Shown here piece after piece: positions 1 through 8,056 of a stretch of 64,000 nucleotides of DNA. Position 1 is the stretch's first letter; the number at the start of each line of letters is the position of its first letter. Under the pieces are notes generated by a model. The model was not told where the DNA came from. It ran no database searches and worked only from the letters and a program-made list of their open reading frames with translations. The stretch spans positions 62,001 through 126,000 of the forward strand of contig JAHISV010000012.1 of NCBI GenBank assembly GCA_018818065.1. The letters run 5' to 3'. The stretch comes from Bacteroidota bacterium (GTDB lineage: Bacteria; Bacteroidota; Ignavibacteria; Ignavibacteriales; Melioribacteraceae). The translations under genes were made by a program, and so were the position numbers.

Positions 1-1347
1 ACCACCCACAATTACAACGTTTTCGTCGTAGGGTGAAACCGCAATGGTATTGTTAAACCATCCTGCGGTATATGTAACAGCCCCGGAAGCGCTTGTAGAA
101 CTAAACCAGTTAGGGTCATTGCCTGTATCAGTCACAAGAGTCCAGCTTGCTCCTGCATCCTTCGTCATGTACAGATCTGCAATTCCAACAGGTCTTTCAA
201 CCGCGGCGTAAACTCTGTTTGGATCAGAAGGAGCAACAGCTAATTCAATTCGCGTACTTATTCCCTGGTAAGTTCCTTCATTCGTTCCAATGTCTGAAGG
301 CAGAGCCATATTACCAGCCGAAACACTCCACGTTACTCCTGAATCGGTTGATTTAACAACACCTACCTCATTAACGCTCGCATACAAAACATTAAAATCA
401 TTAGGATTAGCAACAATATGCTGTACCCTGTTGTCAGTATTTGCCCCTATAACAGCATCAGGATCAAAAACTTTTGACCACGAAGTCCCGCCATCAGTAG
501 TTCTGAAAATACCTGACTCCCTACTCCCCCCGTTAGGGCCATACGAGGTATAGTCATTATTACCGCAAACAAGAACAAGGTTTTCATCTTCAGGGCTCAC
601 AATCAATCTGTTAACGGCTGCGTAAAGTTCGTTATTTGCCGTGCTTTCCAGTTGGAACCATGTTTCGCCATGATCAGTAGATTTCCAGATACCGCTTCCG
701 GCCAGATCCACAACACGCCCAAAACCCATCCCGGTACCAACATACATCACGTTAGTGTTTGATCTTGCAATATCGATTGAAGTTGTTGAAAGAGTTGCTA
801 ATTCAGGCGTTTTATTAATCCAGCTAACACCTGAGTTTGTTGTCTTCCAGACACCCCCACCGACTGTTGCCGCAAAAAAGGTAGCACCGGTATTATCTGT
901 CGGGTCAACCAGTAATTGCTGGGTTCTCCCCGCCACATTACCCGGTCCTCTGTTCACCCAATTAAGATCCTCGGCAGCATTTCCTTTTAATAATCGACGC
1001 ATTTCAGTGGACTTTTTAAGTGCCTTAATTTTATAGTTTGACTTATAAGTTGATCCATTAAAAGCCGTCTTTATTTCGTGTAAAGCTTCAAGAAAATTTC
1101 CGGGATTTTCAGCATCTACAGTCACTCCCTTCACTTTCGCCCTGACCCTGTTATATTCATTAATTAATTTGGCAGCATCTTCTGAATCGGAGGGCAGGTG
1201 TGAAATACGATCAGATAAGTCATTATTGTATTCCTTTAGACTGAATTCAGAATTCTGTTTGTCATCATAATTAAACGAAAAATATGTTATAGTAAGTGAA
1301 ACAATTACAGATGTGATAATGAGTAATTTGAATAATTTTGCTCTCAT
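1..1347 (-). CDS. Exported BNR/sortilin-type beta-propeller protein, N-terminal part (3' end outside window)
   Basis: Open reading frame of 449 codons that starts at 1347 and runs off the left edge without a stop. The start ATG follows a G-rich Shine-Dalgarno (GGGGGG) about 4 nt upstream. Residues 5-25 form a hydrophobic signal or anchor. Five Asp-box (BNR) repeats of the type S/T-x-D-x-G-x-x-W are visible, near residues 166 (TTNSGVSW), 219 (STDHGETW), 279 (TTDGGTSW), 329 (STDSGVTW) and 392 (TKDAGASW), spaced about 50-60 residues as in VPS10/sortilin-like propellers. Residues 26-140 are a helical linker with no recognised domain. Proteins of this kind are secreted or surface-exposed; the missing C-terminus would decide whether it carries a sorting domain. 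Substrate unknown. Confidence 0.85.
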   Translation of the reverse strand, partial: MRAKLFKLLIITSVIVSLTITYFSFNYDDKQNSEFSLKEYNNDLSDRISHLPSDSEDAAKLINEYNRVRAKVKGVTVDAENPGNFLEALHEIKTAFNGSTYKSNYKIKALKKSTEMRRLLKGNAAEDLNWVNRGPGNVAGRTQQLLVDPTDNTGATFFAATVGGGVWKTTNSGVSWINKTPELATLSTTSIDIARSNTNVMYVGTGMGFGRVVDLAGSGIWKSTDHGETWFQLESTANNELYAAVNRLIVSPEDENLVLVCGNNDYTSYGPNGGSRESGIFRTTDGGTSWSKVFDPDAVIGANTDNRVQHIVANPNDFNVLYASVNEVGVVKSTDSGVTWSVSAGNMALPSDIGTNEGTYQGISTRIELAVAPSDPNRVYAAVERPVGIADLYMTKDAGASWTLVTDTGNDPNWFSSTSASGAVTYTAGWFNNTIAVSPYDENVVIVGG

Positions 1348-1810
1348 GTGCCCCCCAATAATAATAGTATTAATCTCCCATTCCCTATTTACAACTTTTT
1401 GCCTTAGGGATTAAAGGCATTTTTTTTAACCTATTTTAAGTTGAAACTGACAACTGAGAAGAATTATTTCTCAAGTAGTCTCCGCAAAATGAATTAATAC
1501 AATTTAAACTCATGGGAGAAAAGAAGACAGTAATATTCAACAAACGCATAGTTTTCTGTTATTTTAAGTTAAGGAATTGCATTTTTGATCAATTTTGAAC
1601 AATTCGGGTGTGAAGAAAAGCATATAAATCCGACGAACGGTTAGTCCAGAATCATGATGATTCACAAAAAATCAGAGTAGGAGTTTGATACTGTTTGTTG
1701 ATGCTTTAAAGAATAGAGAGAAGATGCCTTTTTACAAAGGTTTTTAAAAACCAAAAATTAATATGGAATTAAAATTTCTTAGCAAAAAAAATTTTTGAGG
1801 TGTGAGCAAA
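1348..1810. other. Non-coding intergenic stretch, AT-rich
   Basis: About 460 bases between the start of the BNR gene (minus strand) and the terminator of the DUF302 gene. It presumably holds the promoter of the BNR gene. No convincing open frame, RNA gene or repeat was seen; homopolymeric A and T runs are frequent near 1700-1800. Confidence 0.5.
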
Positions 1811-1847
1811 TAAGCAATAAAACAGAGGGACACCTTGAATGTCCCTC
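1811..1847 (-). terminator. Rho-independent terminator of the DUF302 gene
   Basis: Perfect 8-bp stem GAGGGACA / TGTCCCTC (1825-1832 with 1840-1847), 7-nt loop. Read on the minus strand it is followed by a short T-rich tract (GTTTTATT), as expected just downstream of the gene ending at 1868. Confidence 0.75.
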
Positions 1848-1867
1848 CGAATAAAAAAATTTAGCAG

Positions 1868-2254
1868 TTATATTTTTTCAAGCACAGCATTTAGCCTTGC
1901 GGAAACTTCACCGGCAATCTCGCCAAGACTTTCATTCTGTACAGCCTGCATTGATTCCATTGGATTAACCATAGAAACACGAACTCTGCCCTCTTCATCT
2001 TCCTGCACTATTACGTTGCAAGGTAACAGGACACCAACATTAGGTTCTGCCAACAATGCCTTATGTGCGAATGGAGGATTACAAGCGCCCAGTATTCTGT
2101 ACTTTCTGAAGTCCACGTCAAGTTTTTTCTTTAATGTTGCCTGAACATCAATTTCAGTCAAGATGCCAAAGCCTTCATGTTTAAGTTCTTCGGTAACTTT
2201 CGCAATTGTATCGTCAAAGGTATAATCAAATGTTTTAGTATTGTAATAAGCCAT
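1868..2254 (-). CDS. DUF302 family protein
   Basis: A 128-residue protein of the DUF302 family, small soluble alpha/beta proteins of unknown biochemical role often linked to sulfur or redox metabolism. The family pattern is visible: an N-terminal strand with T-F-D-T-I..L..EGF-G-I-L-T-E-I-D, then the ILGACNPPFAHKAL segment and the LLPCNVIVQED segment, both with the conserved Cys. The frame is open 8 codons further upstream (to 2278), but the ATG at 2254 has GGAG 6 nt upstream and gives the usual family length, so it is preferred. Monocistronic, with its own terminator. Function cannot be named from sequence. Confidence 0.85.
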   Translation of the reverse strand: MAYYNTKTFDYTFDDTIAKVTEELKHEGFGILTEIDVQATLKKKLDVDFRKYRILGACNPPFAHKALLAEPNVGVLLPCNVIVQEDEEGRVRVSMVNPMESMQAVQNESLGEIAGEVSARLNAVLEKI

Positions 2255-2352
2255 TTCAATCTCCAAATTAATTTTCATTATTTCATAGGATGCTGAATTT
2301 CTACTAAGGTTTCAAATTAAACGAATTAAAGACCTGGAAGATTCAAATGTTA

Positions 2353-2438
2353 CTTTGTGTTCTCTGTGCCTTCTTTGTGTCACTCTGTGGTTTTCTTTTT
2401 ACCACAAAGAACACGGAGCCGGCACAGAGAACACAGAG
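2353..2438. repeat. Long imperfect inverted repeat of the ctctgtg/cacagag type
   Basis: Two arms of about 37 bases (2353-2391 and 2402-2438) are near reverse complements, separated by a T-rich loop. Both are built from repeated units such as TTTGTGTTCTCTGTG. The element lies just downstream of the stop of the transporter gene (minus strand) and may act as its terminator. Sequences of this style are dispersed extragenic repeats in many genomes (general knowledge; copies elsewhere cannot be checked here). Confidence 0.75.
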
Positions 2439-2451
2439 AAAATATTCTATT

Positions 2452-3930
2452 CTAAAAAATTTTATCTACAAAATAATAACTGAATAAGGTTATTATTACA
2501 GCCCCAATAAAATTCAACATTATCCCTGCTCTTGCCATATCCTTAACACGTAATTTACCACTGCCAAATACAATGGCGTTTGGTGGAGTGGCAACAGGCA
2601 TCATAAATGCCATGCTCGCTGATATTGTTGCGGGAATCATTAACAATTCCGGTTGAATATTTATTGTTACGGCTAGTGCGGCAAGAATGGGCAATACCAT
2701 ATCATTAATCGCCGTGTTGGATGTTAGTTCAGTCATAAATGAAATCGTAAGACATATAATGAGAATTACCACTATTGGCGGAACGTTAGCCAATCCTGCA
2801 AGTTGACTTCCAAGGAACGTTGACAGCCCACTCGAAACAAATCCTCTTGCTAAAGCAAACCCGCCTCCAAAAAGTAATATTATATCCCATGGGATTTTCT
2901 TGAATGTTTCAAGACCGAGAAGCGAGCCCCCATTCTCCCCGTTTGATTTTGCAGGCAGCATAAAAAGTATAATTGACATGAGTATAGCAACTGTGCCGTC
3001 ATCAACCAGTTCCGGAAAAGGAATGAGATTTGACCATCCCGGTAATGAAAAGGAGCCAAGGTTTAAGTCAGCTCTTAACATCCATAATAGCGCTGTAGAA
3101 GCAAATACTATCGCGACCAGTTTCTCTTCTCTGGTCATGGCGCCCAGTTTGTTTCGTTCATCCCTAATCATGTTTGGATCTAAAGTATTCTGGTTTTTAA
3201 ATTTGAAGAGAACCTTTGTGAGTAACAAGTAGATAATAGTTAGCATTGTAATTGAAAGTGGCACTCCATACATCATCCACTGAGAAAATACTATCTCCGG
3301 TTTGTCAGGGAATGTAATGGAGTAAATCCGCTGAAAAACCAGATTGGGAGGCGTGCCAATCAATGTGCCAATTCCACCTACCGAACATGCATAGGCAATA
3401 CCCAACATAAGAGCTACGGCAAATTTCCTGTCACCATTACCAGATTCTTCGATCTTTTTTAAAATTGCCATGGCAATAGGCAGAAGCATTACAGCAGTTG
3501 CCGTATTTGAAATCCACATGGAAATAAAGGCGGCAGCAATCATAAATCCGAGGATGATCCTTTGCGGTTTAACCCCGAATATTGATATCAGATTGAGAGC
3601 AATCCTTTTGTGCAAATTCCATTTTTCCATGGCGATAGCAATGATAAATCCACCCATAAACAAAAAAATAGTGGAATTAACATAGGCAGTTGCAGTTTCT
3701 TTACCACTTAACAAGCCAAGAAATGGAAACAATACCATCGGAATTAATGAAGTAACCGCGAGGGGAATTGCTTCGCTGATCCATAGCACCGACATGAGTA
3801 AAGCAACGGCAGCAGCCACGGTGACTTTCGGATTTTCGGGTTGAAAATCGAAGAAGATAATTATTATAAGAAACAAAGAGAAGGCTAGTACTAAGCCTCC
3901 GGCTTTTTTCGAAACGTTGAATCCGGTCAT
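2452..3930 (-). CDS. SLC13/DASS-family sodium:dicarboxylate (or sulfate) symporter
   Basis: A 492-residue inner-membrane transporter with about 11-12 hydrophobic segments. The two family-defining Ser-Asn-Thr motifs are present: WISNTATAVMLLP near residue 140 and TSNTAINDMVLP near residue 400. These form the sodium and carboxylate sites in the VcINDY fold. SEAIPLAVTSLIPMVLFP (residues 52-69) and GGIGTLIGTPPNLV are also typical. The likely role is Na+-coupled uptake of succinate, malate or fumarate, with sulfate less likely; the substrate cannot be fixed from sequence. It is followed 14 nt away by a dehydrogenase and bshB1 on the same strand and is probably co-transcribed with them as the last gene. 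Confidence 0.9.
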   Translation of the reverse strand: MTGFNVSKKAGGLVLAFSLFLIIIIFFDFQPENPKVTVAAAVALLMSVLWISEAIPLAVTSLIPMVLFPFLGLLSGKETATAYVNSTIFLFMGGFIIAIAMEKWNLHKRIALNLISIFGVKPQRIILGFMIAAAFISMWISNTATAVMLLPIAMAILKKIEESGNGDRKFAVALMLGIAYACSVGGIGTLIGTPPNLVFQRIYSITFPDKPEIVFSQWMMYGVPLSITMLTIIYLLLTKVLFKFKNQNTLDPNMIRDERNKLGAMTREEKLVAIVFASTALLWMLRADLNLGSFSLPGWSNLIPFPELVDDGTVAILMSIILFMLPAKSNGENGGSLLGLETFKKIPWDIILLFGGGFALARGFVSSGLSTFLGSQLAGLANVPPIVVILIICLTISFMTELTSNTAINDMVLPILAALAVTINIQPELLMIPATISASMAFMMPVATPPNAIVFGSGKLRVKDMARAGIMLNFIGAVIITLFSYYFVDKIF

Positions 3931-3943
3931 TTATCTCATATGT

Positions 3944-4804
3944 TTAGTTCGTATCCGGGTTAATCGTTTTATAGAGCGCAGAATAATCCAAATCTCCCAA
4001 ACCGTTTTCCACACCACCTTTTAAGAGTCTTTGAATTGCCTTAATTATTTCCGTATTCACTCCCGCTAATTTAAGATCCCTTTCAATTAAACCGACATCT
4101 TTTAACATATGCTTTAATGGAAAGTTGGGATTCTCAAAATCGCCTTTAATATACTTATCAAGTTTCTTGTCAAAGGTTGGTGCATACAAAGCACTTTGTC
4201 TCAAAATACTCATAAATGGATTAATGTCAATCCCCTTTTTCAGGAGGAAACCAAGACTCATGGAAAACGCGGCGGTTTCTGTAGCTATTAATTGGTTTAG
4301 AGCCAGTTTGGTTGCAGAAGCCTCACCAACTTTTCCAATATATTCAACTTCACCTAAAATACTCAGCAATCCGCTGTATTCATCTGCAAGTTCCAATTCT
4401 CCACCTACAAGGACAAATAAAGAACCGTCTTTTGCCTGAGGAATACTTCCCAACACCGGCGCTTCAAGAAAACCTCCGCCAAGCTTATTTATTTTCTTTT
4501 CCAATTTTTTATTTTCATCAGTAGAAATAGTGCTCATCTGAATTACTGTCTTTCCCTTATAGTCTTTATATCCATCGTAAAACAGAAGGTTTTCAACAGC
4601 TTTATAGTCTGATAGCATCACTATAATAATTTCATTCTCACTAATTGCTTTTGCAGGATTCCTTTTAACAATTGCACCATGTTTTTTAAGTTGGTTTGCT
4701 TTTTTCTCTGTACGATTGTAGCAAGTAACCTCAAGTTTATTCTTGAGTAATCTTTCCGCCATGGGTGCGCCCATTAAGCCTGTTCCTAAAAATGCAATAT
4801 TCAT
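3944..4804 (-). CDS. NAD(P)-dependent beta-hydroxyacid dehydrogenase (3-hydroxyisobutyrate dehydrogenase / glyoxylate reductase type)
   Basis: A 286-residue cytoplasmic oxidoreductase of the beta-HAD superfamily. The N-terminus carries the dinucleotide-binding motif FLGTGLMGAPMA (residues 5-16). The substrate loop (VLGSIPQAKDGSLFVLVGG) and the helix with the catalytic Lys (ATKLALNQL, about residue 167) are in the expected places. The C-terminal FPLKHMLKDVGL matches the family's K-D-L segment. The usual W/A position after the substrate loop does not discriminate between hydroxyisobutyrate, succinic semialdehyde and glyoxylate reductases, so the substrate is left open. Its ATG overlaps the bshB1 stop by one base (TAATG), implying translational coupling. 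Confidence 0.88.
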   Translation of the reverse strand: MNIAFLGTGLMGAPMAERLLKNKLEVTCYNRTEKKANQLKKHGAIVKRNPAKAISENEIIIVMLSDYKAVENLLFYDGYKDYKGKTVIQMSTISTDENKKLEKKINKLGGGFLEAPVLGSIPQAKDGSLFVLVGGELELADEYSGLLSILGEVEYIGKVGEASATKLALNQLIATETAAFSMSLGFLLKKGIDINPFMSILRQSALYAPTFDKKLDKYIKGDFENPNFPLKHMLKDVGLIERDLKLAGVNTEIIKAIQRLLKGGVENGLGDLDYSALYKTINPDTN

Positions 4805-5529
4805 TATTCCATTCCTTTCAAGTGATGTACCAAATCAAGTTCAATGTCTTCTTCACAAATAAACGGTTCGCCATATTCTTTTCTTATCCTTAAGCCGAAA
4901 ACCTTTGCCCGGGCTTCCAGATATTGGATGAAGTTTTTTGAGCTGATAAGCGTTTCAGGTTCCGTGCTGTTCGGATCATAAAACTGAGTTCCATAGGCAC
5001 GAACAGCTTTCATCTTCGTCTCCAAATAGTCTGAGATATCAACGACAAATGAGGGTTTGAACTCGTAAGTCTGCATAAAATAATATAATTTTTTCGGTCT
5101 ATAAAAATCCTGTTGTACGCCATCGAGTTCGGTGATATATTTTTGAAGACCACTGGTAAAGAATGCTTCTTTAACAATCCTGCCAGCACCTTCATGATCC
5201 GGGTGGCGGTCAACAAAATAGGGGGCAAAAATAATATTCGGCTGATATTTTCTAATCTGTTCAACAACTACTTTTACAAAATCTTCATTAAGTCTAAGCT
5301 TTCCATCCGGCAGTTTCATGTTGTCGCGAAGAGTAATGTTCATAATCTTGCTGGCCGCTTCCGCCTCAGCATATCTTGTTTCAACCGTGCCGCGGGTACC
5401 CATTTCGCCTTGTGTAAGATCTATTACACCAACCTTCAATCCTTTATCTGTCAATTTTGCGACTGTGCCGCCAATGGATAGTTCAACATCATCCGGGTGT
5501 GCCGCAAATATTAGTGCGTCTAACTTCAT
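4804..5529 (-). CDS. bshB1: Bacillithiol biosynthesis deacetylase BshB1
   Basis: A 241-residue zinc-dependent LmbE/PIG-L family N-acetylglucosamine deacetylase. In bacillithiol synthesis it deacetylates GlcNAc-malate to GlcN-malate before cysteine ligation. AAHPDDVELSIGGT (residues 9-22) holds the first zinc ligands and the catalytic Asp, and FVDRHPDHEGAG holds the third ligand. VDLTQGEMGTRGT and the RAYGTQF / QYLEARAKVFGLRI segments are typical of BshB1 rather than other deacetylases. The start chosen is the ATG at 5529, which has GGCGGAG 5 nt upstream; a start 6 codons earlier lacks a site. First gene of the bshB1-dehydrogenase-transporter operon. bshA and bshC are not in this window. Confidence 0.93.
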   Translation of the reverse strand: MKLDALIFAAHPDDVELSIGGTVAKLTDKGLKVGVIDLTQGEMGTRGTVETRYAEAEAASKIMNITLRDNMKLPDGKLRLNEDFVKVVVEQIRKYQPNIIFAPYFVDRHPDHEGAGRIVKEAFFTSGLQKYITELDGVQQDFYRPKKLYYFMQTYEFKPSFVVDISDYLETKMKAVRAYGTQFYDPNSTEPETLISSKNFIQYLEARAKVFGLRIRKEYGEPFICEEDIELDLVHHLKGME

Positions 5530-5868
5530 TAAAACTCCGCCTTTCACTAAAATAGTTTTTCAATTATGAATATACGGCTCAACACAAAAAGATGTAATAT
5601 AATTCTAATATGGTGTTATTTTCGGCTGTCACGATCCATCCACGGGCTGGCAGGCGTATTGTGACGCAAAAACTCATGGAGATCATCTTGAAGAATCAGT
5701 GTATCGTCACGTTACACTTGCCCGGCACTGACGGGAACGTGACGACCTGGGTCTGAGGGCTCGGCTGTACGATTCGACGTCTATACTTCTTCACGTATTT
5801 ACATCTTCCCGGTTCTCCAACTCTCCGTCTAAACGTTTTTACGTTCCCGGAATTTACTAAAACAGTTT
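5530..5868. other. Intergenic region with a GC-richer insert and a long hairpin
   Basis: About 340 bases without a credible gene. The part from about 5625 to 5850 is visibly richer in G+C than its surroundings. It contains an imperfect hairpin at 5705-5744: the outer stem CGTCACGTT / AACGTGACG is perfect over 9 bp, and an inner stem CCCG / CGGG follows after a 7-nt bulge. It could be a degenerate dispersed repeat or a structured RNA. Confidence 0.5.
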
Positions 5869-6147
5869 TTAATTTTTGTAGGCATCTTTCCTTTTAACAA
5901 CATCAATTATAAGAATAACCAGCCTCCCCTTTTCCATTTTAAATAGTATTCTAAAATCACCGGTTCTTAATCTGCGCACACCATGGTATTTGCCTTTCAG
6001 GGTCTTAACATCCGGTGGATTATTATGTTTACTGGCAAAATATAACAGCATATTATCAATTGCGGAATTAACCTGATCCTGCTCATCGGGTTGAAGTTTG
6101 GTAATACTTCTCTTAGCAGCCCTGGTATATAGAATCTGAAAATTCAT
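5869..6147 (-). CDS. RelE/ParE-family toxin
   Basis: A 92-residue basic protein with the RelE/ParE fold pattern: N-terminal strand and helix (FQILYTRAAKRSITKLQPDEQ), then KTLKGKYHGVRRLRTGDFRILFKMEKGRLVILIIDVVKRKDAYKN. The core G-x-x-R-L-R-x-G-D-F-R-I-L-F and the C-terminal R-K-D-A-Y are classic for this type II toxin superfamily. RelE members cleave mRNA on the ribosome and ParE members poison gyrase; the sequence alone does not settle which. The start overlaps the antitoxin stop by four bases (ATGA), which supports translational coupling. Confidence 0.9.
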   Translation of the reverse strand: MNFQILYTRAAKRSITKLQPDEQDQVNSAIDNMLLYFASKHNNPPDVKTLKGKYHGVRRLRTGDFRILFKMEKGRLVILIIDVVKRKDAYKN

Positions 6148-6413
6148 AGAGAAATAGTTCTTGTCTCGTCAACTTTAAGATCATCTGCAGTCAGCAAATC
6201 CAGAATGCCTGTTAGTTCACTGTTTTCATTCTCATCACAAAAATCAGAAGACATAATTCTAAAATAAGATTCTCCGTAACCCTCTTTTTCCAGAAGTGCT
6301 TTTACAGAGTCATCTATTATTTCACTGATACTCTTGTTTTGGGTTCTTTTAAGCGTGTCTAATATTTTCCAGGTTTCTGGCTTAAAATTTATATTGTGTC
6401 TTTCTCTTTCCAC
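6144..6413 (-). CDS. Antitoxin of the RelE/ParE pair
   Basis: Antitoxin of 89 residues, upstream of and overlapping the toxin. Residues near the N-terminus (HNINFKPETWKILDTLKRTQNKSISEIIDDSVKALLEKEG region) look like a ribbon-helix-helix DNA-binding fold. The acidic C-terminal tail (SELTGILDLLTADDLKVDE) would wrap the toxin. The frame extends upstream to an ATG at 6449, but that start lies inside a palindrome that looks like the operator. The GTG at 6413 has AAAGGAG at good spacing and is preferred. Probably autoregulated together with the toxin. Confidence 0.8.
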   Translation of the reverse strand: MERERHNINFKPETWKILDTLKRTQNKSISEIIDDSVKALLEKEGYGESYFRIMSSDFCDENENSELTGILDLLTADDLKVDETRTISL

Positions 6414-6424
6414 AAATGGCTCCT

Positions 6425-6449
6425 TTGTGTATGTTGTGTATCTACACAA
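6425..6449. promoter_or_regulatory. Putative operator of the toxin-antitoxin operon
   Basis: Dyad TTGTGTA-TC-TACACAA (6434-6449), perfect 7-bp arms, plus a third half-site TTGTGTA at 6425-6431 nine bases away. It lies immediately upstream of the preferred GTG start of the antitoxin, as expected for autoregulation by a ribbon-helix-helix antitoxin. Confidence 0.65.
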
Positions 6450-6636
6450 GTAATATACAAATCTTTTTTACTAGTCCAAAATTTTCTAATCCCATAATAT
6501 TTTAGCGATTATGTTCCCCAATTCAAACAGTAAACTCTATCTTATTATTTACCAGAATGTTATATTGCCACCTGTTTGGGAGATCATTTCCTGCCAAAGC
6601 CTTTTTCTTATAATTTGAAACAAACCCGGAAATAAT

Positions 6637-7443
6637 ATGAGTATTGACAGCACGGCAATTATTGAAAGCGAAGTTGAGTTAGCAGAAGATGTTGAAGTCG
6701 GTGCGTATTCTGTTTTACGAGGTAAAATTAAAATTGGCAAGGGCACGGTAATAAAAGATCATGTGACTATTTACGGACCCATTACCTTTGGTGAAAACAA
6801 TACCATCCACCCTGGAGCTGTACTTGGGAATGTATCGCAGGACTTAAAATACAAAGGAGAAGCGGCAGAGGTTGTAATTGGGGATAATAACTCAATACGT
6901 GAATATGTAACAATCCAGAAAGGCACAGCCGACGGCGGTGCGCAAACTATCATTGGCAATAATAATCTACTTATGGGATACGTTCATATAGCCCACGACT
7001 GTAGAATTGGAAACAATGTTATTATTGCTAACACAACCTCACTCGCCGGACACGTAATAATAGACAATTACGCCTATATTGGCGGTTTATCAGGAATACA
7101 TCAATTCGTTACAATTGGTGAATCCTGTTTTGTGGGTTTTATGAGTCGCATCAACAAGGATGTACCTCCCTATTCAATTGTAGAAGGCAACCCCGCAAGA
7201 CCGCGAACAATTAACAGCGTTGGACTTACGAGAAGAAATTTTCATCCGGATGATATAGCACTTATTAAAAAAGCGTTTGTTACTCTTTACGTTTCAAAAG
7301 TAACCAGGGCTGAGAAACTTCAAACACTCCAGGCAGATGAATTTAAGAATAACGAATTCGTTCAGAACCTTTTGGCTTTTGATCTGGCAAGCGCTAAGGC
7401 GAAAAGCGGAAGAGCTTTGGAAGAATTAAGGGACAAAGGATAG
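6637..7443 (+). CDS. lpxA: UDP-N-acetylglucosamine acyltransferase LpxA
   Basis: A 268-residue cytoplasmic left-handed parallel beta-helix acyltransferase that adds the 3-hydroxyacyl chain from ACP to UDP-GlcNAc, the first step of lipid A synthesis. Many hexapeptide repeats are visible (for example IGKGTVIKDHVTIYGPITFGENNTIHPGAVLG). The catalytic His is in GYVHIAHDCRIGNNV, and IHQFVTIGESCFVGFMSRINKDVPPYSIVEGNPAR is diagnostic. The helical C-terminus starts at about residue 190. Length matches the family. It stands alone, whereas in many Gram-negatives it sits with lpxD/fabZ/lpxB. Only a weak ribosome-binding site precedes the ATG. Its presence shows an outer membrane with lipid A. Confidence 0.95.
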   Translation: MSIDSTAIIESEVELAEDVEVGAYSVLRGKIKIGKGTVIKDHVTIYGPITFGENNTIHPGAVLGNVSQDLKYKGEAAEVVIGDNNSIREYVTIQKGTADGGAQTIIGNNNLLMGYVHIAHDCRIGNNVIIANTTSLAGHVIIDNYAYIGGLSGIHQFVTIGESCFVGFMSRINKDVPPYSIVEGNPARPRTINSVGLTRRNFHPDDIALIKKAFVTLYVSKVTRAEKLQTLQADEFKNNEFVQNLLAFDLASAKAKSGRALEELRDKG

Positions 7444-7460
7444 AGTGAATCGGTAAAAAA

Positions 7461-7490
7461 AGCTGCCACAGCCAGTGTGACAGCTCTTTG
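7461..7490 (+). terminator. Terminator-like hairpin after lpxA
   Basis: Stem AGCTGCCACA / TGTGACAGCT (10 bp with one G-U type mismatch), 5-nt loop, starting 18 bases after the lpxA stop and followed by only a short T run. Probably ends lpxA transcription. Confidence 0.55.
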
Positions 7491-7741
7491 GAAATCTATT
7501 AAAAAGCGTGATTTTTAACTCGCCAAGAAGCCCCACCTAAATACCATTACAAAATTCGGTTTTAACTTCATTCTTAATTGTTCATTTCTACATATTAATT
7601 CATAATTCAAAATTTCTGCCTCCTACATTCTACCTCCTGATTCTTGCTCCATTTCTTTTACTTTTTTCTAAAAAATCATCTTGCTGTACAACTTTATTTG
7701 TTTTACTTTCGTCTAAGAAATAAATTTCAGTGAGGATTTTA

Positions 7742-8053
7742 ATGAATGATGAGATAACAAGACGAGAAGAACAGGTTCTCTTGGCAATTAATGAGCTACA
7801 GGAAGACGCTTACCTTGTTTCAATAATGAAGCATCTGACAGACTTGTTAGATAAAAGCTGGACAGTAGGCGCAGTTCATAAACCATTAATGCGACTCGAA
7901 AATATGGGATTCATCGATTCTTTTACAGGTGAAGCAACAGCGGTACGTGGTGGGCGTGGGAAAAAAATTTACAAAATTACAGAGAGGGGGCTTGAAGTCC
8001 TGCGTTCAGCTAAAAAAACAAACGATTTGCTTTGGGCAAATTTTTCGGGATAG
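7742..8053 (+). CDS. PadR-family transcriptional regulator (pair 1)
   Basis: A 103-residue winged-helix regulator of the PadR family. It shows the family arrangement: RREEQVLLAINELQEDAYLVSIMKHLTDLLDKSWTVGAVHKPLMRLENMGFI as helix 1 to recognition helix, the wing with G(R)GGRGKKIYKITERGLEVL, and a short C-terminal dimerisation helix. PadR proteins are usually repressors that respond to a ligand or to membrane stress. The GTG at 7730 would add four residues, but the ATG at 7742 has TGAGGA at good spacing. It lies 3 nt upstream of the permease it presumably controls. First of four such pairs in this window. Confidence 0.88.
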   Translation: MNDEITRREEQVLLAINELQEDAYLVSIMKHLTDLLDKSWTVGAVHKPLMRLENMGFIDSFTGEATAVRGGRGKKIYKITERGLEVLRSAKKTNDLLWANFSG

Positions 8054-8056
8054 GAT

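Noticed and set aside
147..1036. Several plus-strand frames in the first kilobase
   Set aside because: They are shadows of the BNR-repeat protein encoded on the minus strand, which is open from the left edge to 1347.
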